The notes beneath the pieces were generated by a model. The model did not search any database. It saw only the letters and a list, made by a program, of their open reading frames with translations, and was not told the DNA's origin. Positions 23,645-31,504 of a stretch of 50,881 nt of DNA are shown piece by piece. The position numbers were made by a program, and so were the translations under genes. Source of the DNA: Sphingobacteriaceae bacterium (GTDB taxonomy: Bacteria; Bacteroidota; Bacteroidia; B-17B0; Aurantibacillaceae); the NCBI GenBank assembly GCA_023251725.1, contig JAHEYG010000011.1, positions 1 through 50,881 on the forward strand, given 5' to 3'. Each line of letters opens with the position of its first letter. Positions within the stretch are counted from its first letter, which is position 1.

Positions 23645-25726
23645 ATGCTCAAAGCGGCTTCGTGTCTTAAAATAATGATCCTTTGTTTACTCTTAAACAA
23701 TTTTCAAAATCAGCTTTGTTCACAATCTATTGTTTCCCAAAATAAAAACGATAACTATTTAAAGCGTTTAAGTGTAAAAGATTCTTTGTGGGAAGTTTAT
23801 AATAATCCCACAAATTCGGATACCAATCGAATAAAAACACTTCAACGAATTCTTTGGACTTACATGAGTACTAAACCCGACACTTCATTTATTTTAGCAA
23901 AACAAGAATTAATTCTAACTCAATTAACGAAACATAAAGTACTTGAAGGAAGGGCATTAATTGATGTGGGCGCTGCTTTACAAACCATCGGCAATTTTGA
24001 TGAAGCATTAGTATATTATTTAAAAGCAATTAAAATATTTGAAAATGAAAATAATAAAAGAGGATTAGGAGCTGTTTGTAATAACATCGGATTGCTGCAT
24101 CAGAACCAAGCCAATTATCCGGAGGCCTTAAAATATTATTTAAGATCGCTTCATACGAGTGAGGAAATTGGCGATAAATTAGTTGAGGGGAAAGCCTTAA
24201 CCAATATTGGAGCGCTTTATTATTTTCAGAAAGAATACGATAAAGCCACTAATTATTATGAAAAAGGAATACTCATAAATAAAGAAATTAAAAATAAATC
24301 GGCTGAAGCACTTTGTTACAGTAACCTTGGAATTATTTATAAATACAAATTAAATTTTAAGAAGGCCTTAGAATATTATTTGATGTCGCTTAATATCAGA
24401 GCAGAAATTGGCGATAAATCGGGGGTTGCTGCCTGTTATATAAATATTGGAGGTAATTTTCAGGATCAAAAAAAATATGAGGAAGCTTTGCAATATTATT
24501 TAAAAGCTATTGCTACTTCGAAGGAAATCGGAAAAAAACCGGAGATGTGCGTGAGCTATTTAAATTTATCAGTTTTATGTAACGAGTTACTAAATTATAA
24601 GAACGCCGTTCGGTATTCTGATTCTGCTTTAAAAATAGCCAAAGAAATGGGCGATATTAATAACGAACGTTTAGGTTACGAAATATTATCTAACATTTAT
24701 GCCAGATCAAAAAATTTCGAAGAAGCCTATAATTACCAGATTAAATTTAAAAAATTAACAGATAGCATTTATAATGCCGATAATAGTAAACAACTCGGCG
24801 ATTTAAAAACTCAATACGAAGTAGATAAAAAAGCCACTGAGCTTAAATTAACTTCGGAAGCCGAAAAAAAAGTAAGCGAAACTAAATTGAATCAAGAAAA
24901 AACTTTGCGTTACTTTTTATTTGGCGGATTAATTTTAGTATTGGCCGCTGGAATTACTTTTTTAAACCAACGCAACAAACAAAAAAAATTATCGGAACAA
25001 TTGCAATTAATAAATGAAGAGCTCAAAAAAATAAACGATTCTAAAACAAAACTATTTTCTATTATTGGTCACGATATAAAATCACCAATGGCCAGTATAC
25101 AAGGCTATACCGAATTAATTGCCGACAACAGCATTTCTTTTACCGAAACAGAAATAAAAGAATTTGCAAAAACCATGAACCTTTCGGTGAAAAATTTAAA
25201 TGCCATGCTCGATAATATTTTGTTGTGGGCCTTAAACGAAAGCAAACAATTAAAAACTCAGTTTAATGTATTAAGCATAAATGATGTGATTACCTCTTGT
25301 ATTGGATTATTAGCAGTAAACTCGCTTAAAAAAAATATTAAAGTTGTTTACACAAGTAATGTGGTTCAAAATATTGAAAGCGATAAAAACATATTGACCA
25401 CCGTTATCAGAAATATATTATCTAACGCCATAAAATTTTCGCAACACGATTCTGAAATTAAAATAAACTCCAAAATAGAAAACCATCAATTGGTTATCAG
25501 CATTTCGGATTCGGGTGTCGGGATGAATGCAGCACAAATTGATAATGTTTTAAAGCATCAAAAACAAGAAAGCACTTTAGGAACCGCCAACGAAAAAGGA
25601 AATGGTTTGGGTTTATTTTTATGTAACGAATTTATGCTTAAATTAGAGGGAGATTTTTTAATTGAAAGTGAACCCGGTAACGGAACCACTGTAATTTTAA
25701 AATTAAATATCACTAACTTTTCATAA
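23645..25726 (+). CDS. TPR-domain sensor histidine kinase
   Basis: A 693-residue membrane kinase started at ATG 23645 (the open frame begins at a TTG 42 bp earlier). Order: N-terminal signal or anchor (CLKIMILCLLLNNFQ), about six or seven TPR units (roughly 95-365; NIGLLHQNQANYPEALKYYL style), a coiled stretch, one transmembrane helix (about 422-440), then HisKA and HATPase. The phospho-acceptor His is about residue 476 in IIGHDIKSPMAS. The N box is RNILSNAIKFS, G1 is DSGVGM and G2 is GNGLGLF. The TPR region should face the periplasm. The next gene, 1 bp away, encodes its likely LytTR partner. Confidence 0.93.
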   Translation: MLKAASCLKIMILCLLLNNFQNQLCSQSIVSQNKNDNYLKRLSVKDSLWEVYNNPTNSDTNRIKTLQRILWTYMSTKPDTSFILAKQELILTQLTKHKVLEGRALIDVGAALQTIGNFDEALVYYLKAIKIFENENNKRGLGAVCNNIGLLHQNQANYPEALKYYLRSLHTSEEIGDKLVEGKALTNIGALYYFQKEYDKATNYYEKGILINKEIKNKSAEALCYSNLGIIYKYKLNFKKALEYYLMSLNIRAEIGDKSGVAACYINIGGNFQDQKKYEEALQYYLKAIATSKEIGKKPEMCVSYLNLSVLCNELLNYKNAVRYSDSALKIAKEMGDINNERLGYEILSNIYARSKNFEEAYNYQIKFKKLTDSIYNADNSKQLGDLKTQYEVDKKATELKLTSEAEKKVSETKLNQEKTLRYFLFGGLILVLAAGITFLNQRNKQKKLSEQLQLINEELKKINDSKTKLFSIIGHDIKSPMASIQGYTELIADNSISFTETEIKEFAKTMNLSVKNLNAMLDNILLWALNESKQLKTQFNVLSINDVITSCIGLLAVNSLKKNIKVVYTSNVVQNIESDKNILTTVIRNILSNAIKFSQHDSEIKINSKIENHQLVISISDSGVGMNAAQIDNVLKHQKQESTLGTANEKGNGLGLFLCNEFMLKLEGDFLIESEPGNGTTVILKLNITNFS

Positions 25727-25727
25727 T

Positions 25728-26477
25728 ATGCATACCACGCTGATAATCGACGATGAATCTTATTTTTCAATCGCTTTAAAAAAACAATTAGAATTACATT
25801 GTCCCGACATTTTAATTATCGGCAACGTTGCCAGTGTGGCCGAAGGAGTTTCTTTTATAAATGAACACAAGCCGAGTTTAATTTTTTTAGATATTGAAAT
25901 GCCCATGGAAGATGGTTTTTCTTTATTTAAATATTTTCCGAATCCCGACTTCGATGTGATTTTTACTACCGCGCACAATTCATACACTATACAGGCCATT
26001 CGGCATTCGGCATTAGATTATTTGTTGAAGCCGGTTAATAAAGAAGAGTTACAAAATTCGGTTCAGCGTTTTGTGGAGAAAAGACAATCGCAAAGCACCG
26101 CCAAAATTGCTAACCTTTTACATAATTTAGACATTCAGGTATTGTCGAAACAAAAAATTGCGGTGCCGGTTGGGCACGCTTTTGAATTTATTGAATTTTC
26201 CACCATTATAAGAGCTGAAGCGGATGATGCTTACACAAAACTATTTTTAATAAACGGAAAAAAAATATTGGTGACTAAATCATTAAATTTAATTGATAAT
26301 CTTTTGCCGCAAGAATTATTTTTTAGAATTCACCGCTCCCACATTATTAATTTATTGCATGTAAAAACCTATATCAAAAAAGAAGGCGGCACTGTAATTT
26401 TAGCCGATGATTCGGCTTTACCGGTTGCCTTATCTAAAAAAGAAGAACTTTTTACGAAGTTAAATTTGAAGATGTAA
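25728..26477 (+). CDS. LytTR-family response regulator
   Basis: A 249-residue two-component regulator: receiver domain (about 3-118) with acidic pair Asp8/Asp9, phospho-acceptor Asp55 in LIFLDIEMP, Thr in IFTTAHNS and Lys in DYLLKPVNK. A LytTR DNA-binding domain follows (about 150-245; AEADDAYTKLFLINGK, then LFFRIHRSHIIN). LytTR domains bind pairs of short direct repeats about 21 bp apart, which matches the boxes found upstream of four neighbouring genes. It follows the kinase by 1 bp and is surely cotranscribed. This is the probable activator of the surface-protein genes to its left. Confidence 0.95.
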   Translation: MHTTLIIDDESYFSIALKKQLELHCPDILIIGNVASVAEGVSFINEHKPSLIFLDIEMPMEDGFSLFKYFPNPDFDVIFTTAHNSYTIQAIRHSALDYLLKPVNKEELQNSVQRFVEKRQSQSTAKIANLLHNLDIQVLSKQKIAVPVGHAFEFIEFSTIIRAEADDAYTKLFLINGKKILVTKSLNLIDNLLPQELFFRIHRSHIINLLHVKTYIKKEGGTVILADDSALPVALSKKEELFTKLNLKM

Positions 26478-26487
26478 ATTGCTTTCT

Positions 26488-26495
26488 TATTTTTG
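26488..26495 (+). promoter_or_regulatory. -7 promoter element
   Basis: TATTTTTG fits TAnnTTTG, 25 bases before ATG 26521. It supports an independent promoter and this start for the exported hypothetical gene. Confidence 0.5.
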
Positions 26496-26520
26496 TGGGC
26501 AATTATTAAATCAACTTCCA

Positions 26521-27333
26521 ATGAAACATTTATTACTAGCTTCTATTGTTGTCGTGTCGTTAATAAGCCACGCCCAAATCAATCCCAAAAAAGATCCAAA
26601 ATATGATTATTGTTATAAAGAAACTTCTTTTGAAACTGATGATTACAAAATTTATTTTTTAGATGCAGTAAATACCGACGAAAGAGCCAAATTTAAAATT
26701 AGGGTGTTTAATAAAACCAATGACTATATTATTTTTAAACCCACCGATTTAATTTTTAAAATTAATGGCAGCGATTTACCGAGTGGGGATAAACCCATGA
26801 CCATTGGCCCCAATGATGAATCGGCCAAAGTAATAGATGTGAAAGGAAAAGGTTTACAAGTCGAAAAATTTACTTTCGAATTAAAAGCCGTTTATAAAGT
26901 AGCCGCAAATTCGCCGGGAATTAAAACTGCCGATTTTGATTTACCTCCATCCAAAAACGATTTTACTACCGGTAACTTTAAATGTAAACTTTTAAATAAT
27001 AAATTAAAAACCGATAAAAGTTCGGCCCAATTCGGTTGTACTTATGAAGGCGATGGTATTGGAATAATTGATCCTTATAAATGCGCAGCTATAATGCCGA
27101 AAGGAAAAGAAAATGCCAACAGCAAAAATTACACCGGCATGTTAATGGATAAAGGAAAGTATGAAGATTTTAATGTGGAGTTTAAAGAAATAAGCGGTGG
27201 CGGCGATATGCAAAAAGGTGGTCTCAAAATTAAATGGAACGATACTTTTCGGGAATCAAAAATTTCTCCCTTAAAAGGCGGCACCATTCAAATGGAAATC
27301 GACACTGAAAAGAGTATTGAGAAAAATAAATAA
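26521..27333 (+). CDS. Exported hypothetical protein
   Basis: A 270-residue protein from ATG 26521 with a signal peptide (MKHLLLASIVVVSLISHAQ). The mature region looks all-beta, with an FKIRVFNKTNDYIIFK segment resembling an immunoglobulin-like or DUF4352-like strand order, and later CKLLNNKLKTD, GCTYEGDGIG and YKCAAIM, so there are three Cys. No family is recognised with confidence. It is followed by a bidirectional terminator and a convergent gene. Confidence 0.6.
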   Translation: MKHLLLASIVVVSLISHAQINPKKDPKYDYCYKETSFETDDYKIYFLDAVNTDERAKFKIRVFNKTNDYIIFKPTDLIFKINGSDLPSGDKPMTIGPNDESAKVIDVKGKGLQVEKFTFELKAVYKVAANSPGIKTADFDLPPSKNDFTTGNFKCKLLNNKLKTDKSSAQFGCTYEGDGIGIIDPYKCAAIMPKGKENANSKNYTGMLMDKGKYEDFNVEFKEISGGGDMQKGGLKIKWNDTFRESKISPLKGGTIQMEIDTEKSIEKNK

Positions 27334-27354
27334 TTTAAAAATAAAATTTCTGAA

Positions 27355-27387
27355 AATAATCCCGGTGAACATCGGGATTATTTTTTT
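27355..27387. terminator. Bidirectional intrinsic terminator
   Basis: AATAATCCCG and CGGGATTATT arms with an 8-base loop, followed by seven T on the plus strand. It lies between convergent genes and overlaps the stop of the minus-strand gene at 27378. Confidence 0.85.
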
Positions 27388-28046
27388 GAGGCCTGTTGTA
27401 CAATGGCCGGATAGGCCGAAGTGCCAATTTGTTTTATACAATCCTTAATCGCTCCTCCCCAATAATTTCTTATTCCCATTCCTTTGGGGATGCACCACAA
27501 TCTTTTGTAACCAATTACTTGTTTGCTCTCAATATCAAACATCACAAAATAAAAGTAAGCGCTTACGCCTTTTTTATTAAACGATTCAACAATAAGCGAA
27601 CATCCTAATCCGCTTTTTTTAGTTTTGCTTTCGTATTTTTCAACCATACTTTGAATAGTGGTTTCCGGATTTTTTATTTTATATGTTTTATCCTCAGCAA
27701 TCATAAGGCTATCAACTATAATAGTTTTATTAATACTATTTACCGATTTAATAGCCTTAAACAACAATAATTTTTTAATGGCGCCACCTATATCGTAATT
27801 TAAAGGCTCGTTAATAAAAAAGTCGTTCCATTGGCGAAAATGGGTGTTTATTGTTTCGTTACTCGCGCTATCTTCCGAACCAAATAAATCGGCAAAGCTT
27901 CCGCTAAAACGCGCATTCGAAAAATCTACGCCAAACCAAACAGCCGAATCTCCATTTAAAAGTAAATTGTTTTGAGAATGAGAAGCAGAAAAGTAAAAAC
28001 TAAATATTATAACAATGGGAAGCCTTTGGCTAAAAAAAGTTTTCAT
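27378..28046 (-). CDS. Exported hypothetical protein
   Basis: A 222-residue protein with a signal peptide (IVIIFSFYFSASHSQ). The mature part begins NNLLLNGDSAVWFGVDFSNA, then an FADLFGSEDSAS stretch; later blocks are SLIVESFNKKGVSAYFYFVMFD and GYKRLWCIPKGMGIRNYWGGA. The VWFGVDFSNARF opening suggests a lipid-free periplasmic protein family common in Bacteroidota, but no name can be given. The ATG overlaps the gatA stop (ATGA), so it is translationally coupled to gatA, which is odd for an exported protein. Confidence 0.6.
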   Translation of the reverse strand: MKTFFSQRLPIVIIFSFYFSASHSQNNLLLNGDSAVWFGVDFSNARFSGSFADLFGSEDSASNETINTHFRQWNDFFINEPLNYDIGGAIKKLLLFKAIKSVNSINKTIIVDSLMIAEDKTYKIKNPETTIQSMVEKYESKTKKSGLGCSLIVESFNKKGVSAYFYFVMFDIESKQVIGYKRLWCIPKGMGIRNYWGGAIKDCIKQIGTSAYPAIVQQASKK

Positions 28047-29470
28047 TTTAATTTTTCGATTTGTTGGGCGAAACCAAATAATTTTCCCTCTTCAAAATAA
28101 TTGGCCATTATTTGAATTCCCATTGGTAAACCGTTGCTATGTTTACCGCTTGGAATAGAAATGGCGGGAATGCCGGTAATGTTTGCCTGAACTGTAAAAA
28201 TATCTTCTAAATACATTTTTATTGGGTCCGCACTGTTTTTTCCAAATTCAAATGCAGTGCCGGGCGTTGAAGGCGTAATTATAAAATCGTAATTTTTTAA
28301 TATTTCCAAAGTTTTTTGCTGCAACAGTCGTCTAACCTTCTGCCCCATGCTATAGTAGGCATCGTAATATCCGGCGCTTAAAACAAAAGTTCCCAACATA
28401 ATTCTTCGCTTCACTTCTTTGCCAAAACCTTCGCTCCGCGATTTTTTATACGTGCTTTCTAAATCGCCTGCAACACTGCTTCTAAATCCATAATGCACCC
28501 CGTCGAAACGCGACAAGTTGGAAGAAGCTTCGGCTGTAGTTAAAACATAATATACCGGAACCAAATAATCTAAGAATGGAAAATCAACCGCTTCAACAGT
28601 GTGACCGAGTTTTTTTAATTCATCTAATTTATTTAAAACACTTTGTTTTACTTCTTCATCAATTCCATTTGCTTCAATACAATCTTTTAAGTAAGCAATT
28701 TTATATTTTTTTGTTTCATTAACTTCAGTAGAATAATTCGGGACTTCTTTTTTAGAAACTGTTCCGTCAAATTCATCGGCACCTGCTATTACTTCCATCA
28801 CCAAGGCGGTGTCTTCAACCGTTTTTGTAATGGGACCAATCTGATCAAATGACGAAGCGTAGGCAATTAATCCATAACGCGAAACTCTTCCGTAAGTTGG
28901 TTTAAATCCAACAGCACCGCAAAACGAAGCGGGCTGACGAATAGAACCGCCGGTATCGGAACCCAAACTAAGGTGACAAAATCCAGCCGCCAAAGCCGCC
29001 GCTGCGCCACCTGAAGAACCGCCCGGAACAAATTTTTCGTTGAGAGGATTTAAAACATTTCCGAAAGCCGAATTTTCATTGCTGCTTCCCATAGCAAACT
29101 CATCGCAATTACATCTGCCAATAATTATAGCATCTTCGACCAACAACCGTTCAACCACTGTTGCAGAATACAATGATTCAAAATTTTCTAAAATTTTTGA
29201 AGAAGCCGAAACTTTATGGCCTTTGTAACAAATATTATCTTTTAATGCAACAATAACGCCAAATAATTTTCCTAACGGTTTGCCTCCACTGATTTTGGCA
29301 TCAATTGCTTTTGCCTGCTCAAGCGCACTTTTTTCAAAAACTTCCAAAAAAATATTCAAACGCTTTTTTTCATTAATGCCATTAATGGTTTCAGTAATTA
29401 AAGCAACGCAATTGGTTTTGCCCGACTTTAAATCGACTTGCAGATTTTTTATGTTCGAAAAATTATACAT
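28043..29470 (-). CDS. gatA: Asp/Glu-tRNA amidotransferase subunit A
   Basis: A 475-residue amidase, the usual GatA length. The catalytic triad is visible: Lys77 in VALKDNI, Ser152 in PGGSSGGAAAAL and Ser176 in DTGGSIRQPAS. It supplies ammonia from glutamine for amidation of misacylated Glu-tRNA(Gln) or Asp-tRNA(Asn) as part of the GatCAB complex; gatB and gatC are not in this window. It lies downstream of tatA with a hairpin between them. The last four bases overlap the start of an exported hypothetical gene. Confidence 0.96.
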   Translation of the reverse strand: MYNFSNIKNLQVDLKSGKTNCVALITETINGINEKKRLNIFLEVFEKSALEQAKAIDAKISGGKPLGKLFGVIVALKDNICYKGHKVSASSKILENFESLYSATVVERLLVEDAIIIGRCNCDEFAMGSSNENSAFGNVLNPLNEKFVPGGSSGGAAAALAAGFCHLSLGSDTGGSIRQPASFCGAVGFKPTYGRVSRYGLIAYASSFDQIGPITKTVEDTALVMEVIAGADEFDGTVSKKEVPNYSTEVNETKKYKIAYLKDCIEANGIDEEVKQSVLNKLDELKKLGHTVEAVDFPFLDYLVPVYYVLTTAEASSNLSRFDGVHYGFRSSVAGDLESTYKKSRSEGFGKEVKRRIMLGTFVLSAGYYDAYYSMGQKVRRLLQQKTLEILKNYDFIITPSTPGTAFEFGKNSADPIKMYLEDIFTVQANITGIPAISIPSGKHSNGLPMGIQIMANYFEEGKLFGFAQQIEKLK

Positions 29471-29485
29471 TTCTATTAAACAATA

Positions 29486-29515
29486 AAAGCGTCACCCGAT
29501 TTAGAATGACGCTTT
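29486..29515 (-). terminator. Intrinsic terminator of tatA
   Basis: Minus-strand AAAGCGTCA ... TGACGCTTT with a 12-base loop followed by TTTTATTGTTT. It stands between the tatA stop (29534) and gatA start (29470), so gatA probably has limited readthrough or its own promoter. Confidence 0.75.
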
Positions 29516-29533
29516 AAATATAATGAATCAATA

Positions 29534-29731
29534 TTATTTTTTAGTATCGGTAGCGTTGGTATCGTCAACGCCTTTTGATGCGTCTTTAAAATCTTTAACC
29601 CCGCGACCTAATCCGCGCATTAATTCAGGAATTTTTTTACCGCCAAACATTAATAAAATAATGATGAGGATAATAACTATTTCGGGCATGCCTAAACCGC
29701 CTAAAATACCGAGTATGAGTGTGCTTATCAT
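29534..29731 (-). CDS. tatA: Sec-independent translocase protein TatA
   Basis: A 65-residue TatA/TatE protein from ATG 29731, the right family size; the open frame continues 19 codons upstream but through the promoter. It has a short N-terminal segment, the membrane helix (MPEIVIILIIILLMFGGKK), the FGxKKxPEL hinge (GGKKIPELMRGLG), the amphipathic helix and a charged tail. TatA forms the pore of the twin-arginine translocase. tatC is not in this window. Confidence 0.93.
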   Translation of the reverse strand: MISTLILGILGGLGMPEIVIILIIILLMFGGKKIPELMRGLGRGVKDFKDASKGVDDTNATDTKK

Positions 29732-29750
29732 GTGTTTTAATTTTGTGATA

Positions 29751-29758
29751 CAAAGATA
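29751..29758 (-). promoter_or_regulatory. -7 promoter element of tatA
   Basis: Minus-strand TATCTTTG, an exact TAnnTTTG, 19 bases upstream of the tatA ATG at 29731. It rules out the longer open frame as the coding start. Confidence 0.5.
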
Positions 29759-29794
29759 ATAAAAAATTTGGTTTGGTGGTGAAGTCAATTTATA

Positions 29795-29827
29795 GTAAAA
29801 TTGAAGTAAAATTGAAGTAAAATTGAA
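29795..29827. repeat. 11-bp tandem repeat, 3 copies
   Basis: Three perfect copies of GTAAAATTGAA directly before the ATG at 29831. The unit is one helical turn long, and the copies occupy the expected leader of the membrane-protein gene. Confidence 0.85.
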
Positions 29828-29830
29828 CCC

Positions 29831-30235
29831 ATGTTAAACCGAATTTCTTCTATATTAACCGGAATTGCTGCTGGAATTGGTGTTATTTTTATAATGGAAT
29901 TTGTAAGTCATACAATGTATCCGCTGCCGGCCGGACTAAATCCCGAAAAAATGGAAGACATGCGACAAATTATGAAACAAATGCCAATGGGTGCTCTAAT
30001 AATGGTGATGGTTGGTTATTTTATTGGCGCGCTCGGGGGCGGAATAGTTTGTACCTTGATGTCGAAAGAATTTAAATTTAAAAATGTAATGTTTGTAGGA
30101 TTAATTTTAACCGTGTTCGGAATTTTAAATTTTATGACGGTGCCGCATCCGATGTGGTTTATGGTGGGAAGTTTGGCCGTTTATTTTGCGGGCGCATTTT
30201 TAGGATACAAACTAACCAAGATGATAAAAAAATAA
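29831..30235 (+). CDS. Small integral membrane protein
   Basis: A 134-residue protein with four predicted transmembrane helices (about 7-27, 57-80, 86-105 and 109-129). The segment between helices 1 and 2 is hydrophilic (PLPAGLNPEKMEDMRQIMKQ), and helix 2 holds a Gly-rich VGYFIGALGGGIV motif. No family is recognised by name. The stop overlaps the epimerase start by one base (TAATG), so the two are translationally coupled. Three 11-bp repeats lie immediately upstream. Confidence 0.65.
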   Translation: MLNRISSILTGIAAGIGVIFIMEFVSHTMYPLPAGLNPEKMEDMRQIMKQMPMGALIMVMVGYFIGALGGGIVCTLMSKEFKFKNVMFVGLILTVFGILNFMTVPHPMWFMVGSLAVYFAGAFLGYKLTKMIKK

Positions 30236-30639
30236 TGATTAAAAAAGTAGAACATATTGGCATTGCCGTGAAGAATTTAAAAAACGCTAACGAATTATTC
30301 GCGAAACTTTTCGGGAAAGAACATTTTAAAATTGAAAAAGTAGAAAGCGAAAATGTGAGTACCAGTTTTTTTATGCTGGGAGAAACTAAAATAGAATTGC
30401 TCGAGGCCACCGATGAAAATAGTTCAATACAAAAATTCATCACCAAAAAAGGCGAAGGCATTCATCACATTGCTTACGAAGTTGAAAATATTATTGAAGA
30501 AATGGCCCGCTTAAAAAAAGAAGGTTTCGAATTACTCAATGATAAACCAAAAAACGGCGCCGATAATAAACTCATTTGTTTTTTGCATCCTAAAAGCACT
30601 AATGGTGTTTTGGTGGAACTTGTTCAAGAGAAAAGATAA
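30235..30639 (+). CDS. mce: Methylmalonyl-CoA epimerase
   Basis: A 134-residue vicinal-oxygen-chelate enzyme, starting at ATG 30235 in the TAATG overlap with the preceding gene; the open frame extends further but inside that gene. Motifs: KVEHIGIAVKNLK with the first metal His, LLEATDENSSIQKFI, EGIHHIAYEV with the second His, and GVLVELVQE with the Glu ligand. It interconverts (R)- and (S)-methylmalonyl-CoA in the propionate-succinate route. The mutase genes are elsewhere. Confidence 0.9.
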   Translation: MIKKVEHIGIAVKNLKNANELFAKLFGKEHFKIEKVESENVSTSFFMLGETKIELLEATDENSSIQKFITKKGEGIHHIAYEVENIIEEMARLKKEGFELLNDKPKNGADNKLICFLHPKSTNGVLVELVQEKR

Positions 30640-30665
30640 TTCGTTCTGTAGTGTAAAGAAAAGAA

Positions 30666-31019
30666 TTACCGTTTGCGGTATTTTGCAGATGGTTCAGCAG
30701 CTTTTGAATGTGAAGTTTTTTTTGCAGAATACTTTTTACTTCTCACATTATCGGAACCAGAAATTTCAGAAGTAAAATCTTTCCCGATAAAGTCTGAAAC
30801 ATGAAATATGGTATCAAGATCTTCGAACATTAATCCCATTCCGGCTAAAGTTTTATGTTTACGCTTTTGAGAAGCAGTTAAACCTTCTATTTCTTTAAAT
30901 TTATTGGAAGGGATAATAATAATGCGCCCATCCACCATGTAAAGAATAATTTTTCCCTTAGGGAAACGTACCTTTTTTATAAGTGGTGATGTATTGTTAT
31001 ATCCGATTGTTTTATTCAT
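30666..31019 (-). CDS. DUF2442-domain protein
   Basis: A 117-residue protein. Residues about 15-75 match the DUF2442 pattern: FPKGKIILYMVDGRIIIIPS, then KEIEGLTASQKRKHKTLAGM and FEDLDTIFHVSDFIG. The C-terminal 40 residues are Lys/Ser-rich and probably disordered. It overlaps the upstream DUF4160 gene by 8 bp; the DUF4160-DUF2442 pair recurs in many bacteria and is often suspected of being toxin-antitoxin-like, which is not proven. Confidence 0.8.
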   Translation of the reverse strand: MNKTIGYNNTSPLIKKVRFPKGKIILYMVDGRIIIIPSNKFKEIEGLTASQKRKHKTLAGMGLMFEDLDTIFHVSDFIGKDFTSEISGSDNVRSKKYSAKKTSHSKAAEPSAKYRKR

Positions 31020-31299
31020 TTATTTTTATTGATTTTACTTTTTTATTAGCGTAAAACAAATTCAATTGTGATTTAACTGTAGTCATATTTATAATTAACA
31101 TCTTTTCAATTTCATTAATTTCTTTATTTGTAAAACCAATATTGTATTCTAATTCAACAGAAGGCTCAATCCAAAATTTGCAAATTCGTTCCAAATCACT
31201 TTGTTTATCTGTAACGTGTACATGTCTTCTGTTTTCATTTATATCACTCGAAAAAACAAAAAACACATATTTTAAAAACACCAACAGCTTTCCCATCAT
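31012..31299 (-). CDS. DUF4160-domain protein
   Basis: A 95-residue protein with the DUF4160 pattern: FVFSSDINENRRHVHVTDKQ near the start, a core CKFWIEPSVELEYNIGF and an EINEIEKMLIIN helix. It starts MMGKLL; either ATG (31299 or 31296) is possible because the -7 element at 31301-31308 puts the transcript start at about 31295, which would make the message leaderless or nearly so. It overlaps the DUF2442 gene by 8 bp, so the two form an operon. Confidence 0.8.
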   Translation of the reverse strand: MMGKLLVFLKYVFFVFSSDINENRRHVHVTDKQSDLERICKFWIEPSVELEYNIGFTNKEINEIEKMLIINMTTVKSQLNLFYANKKVKSIKINE

Positions 31300-31300
31300 T

Positions 31301-31331
31301 CAAATTTAGGGATTTTTAGCATGCATTCAAA
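31301..31331 (-). promoter_or_regulatory. Promoter of the DUF4160-DUF2442 operon
   Basis: Minus-strand TTTG (31331-31328), 19 bases, then TAAATTTG (31308-31301): both Bacteroidota elements are exact. The expected start coincides with the first ATG codons. Confidence 0.65.
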
Positions 31332-31357
31332 AAACGAATTCTTTTAATTCTTTTAAT

Positions 31358-31460
31358 TCATTTTAATGTCTCCTTATGAAAAAATTTCCAGGCTTTCCAA
31401 TATTCCTGATAGGTATTTACGGGTTCGAGGCGGGTGCCTTTTAGTTCTCCTTCTAAACAT
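31358..31460 (-). pseudogene. 3'-end fragment of a DUF3179 gene
   Basis: On the minus strand this stretch reads CLEGELKGTRLEPVNTYQEY followed by WKAWKFFHKETLK and a stop. It matches the C-terminus of the intact DUF3179 protein (CLEGELKGARLEPINAYQEY...). The DNA of 31370-31459 and 32226-32315 is 90 bp with 6 differences. Homology stops upstream of the Cys codon and there is no start codon, so only the last 33 or so codons remain. It is 856 bp from the intact gene's copy. Confidence 0.85.
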
Positions 31461-31467
31461 GATGCCT

Positions 31468-31499
31468 TTTGTGGATTTGCGAAAAAAATATTACCTTTA
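31468..31499 (+). promoter_or_regulatory. Promoter of the kinase-like gene
   Basis: TTTG (31468-31471), 20 bases, then TACCTTTA (31492-31499), one base from the -7 consensus, six bases before ATG 31505. It lies immediately beyond the end of the duplicated fragment. Confidence 0.5.
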
Positions 31500-31504
31500 C
31501 ATAA

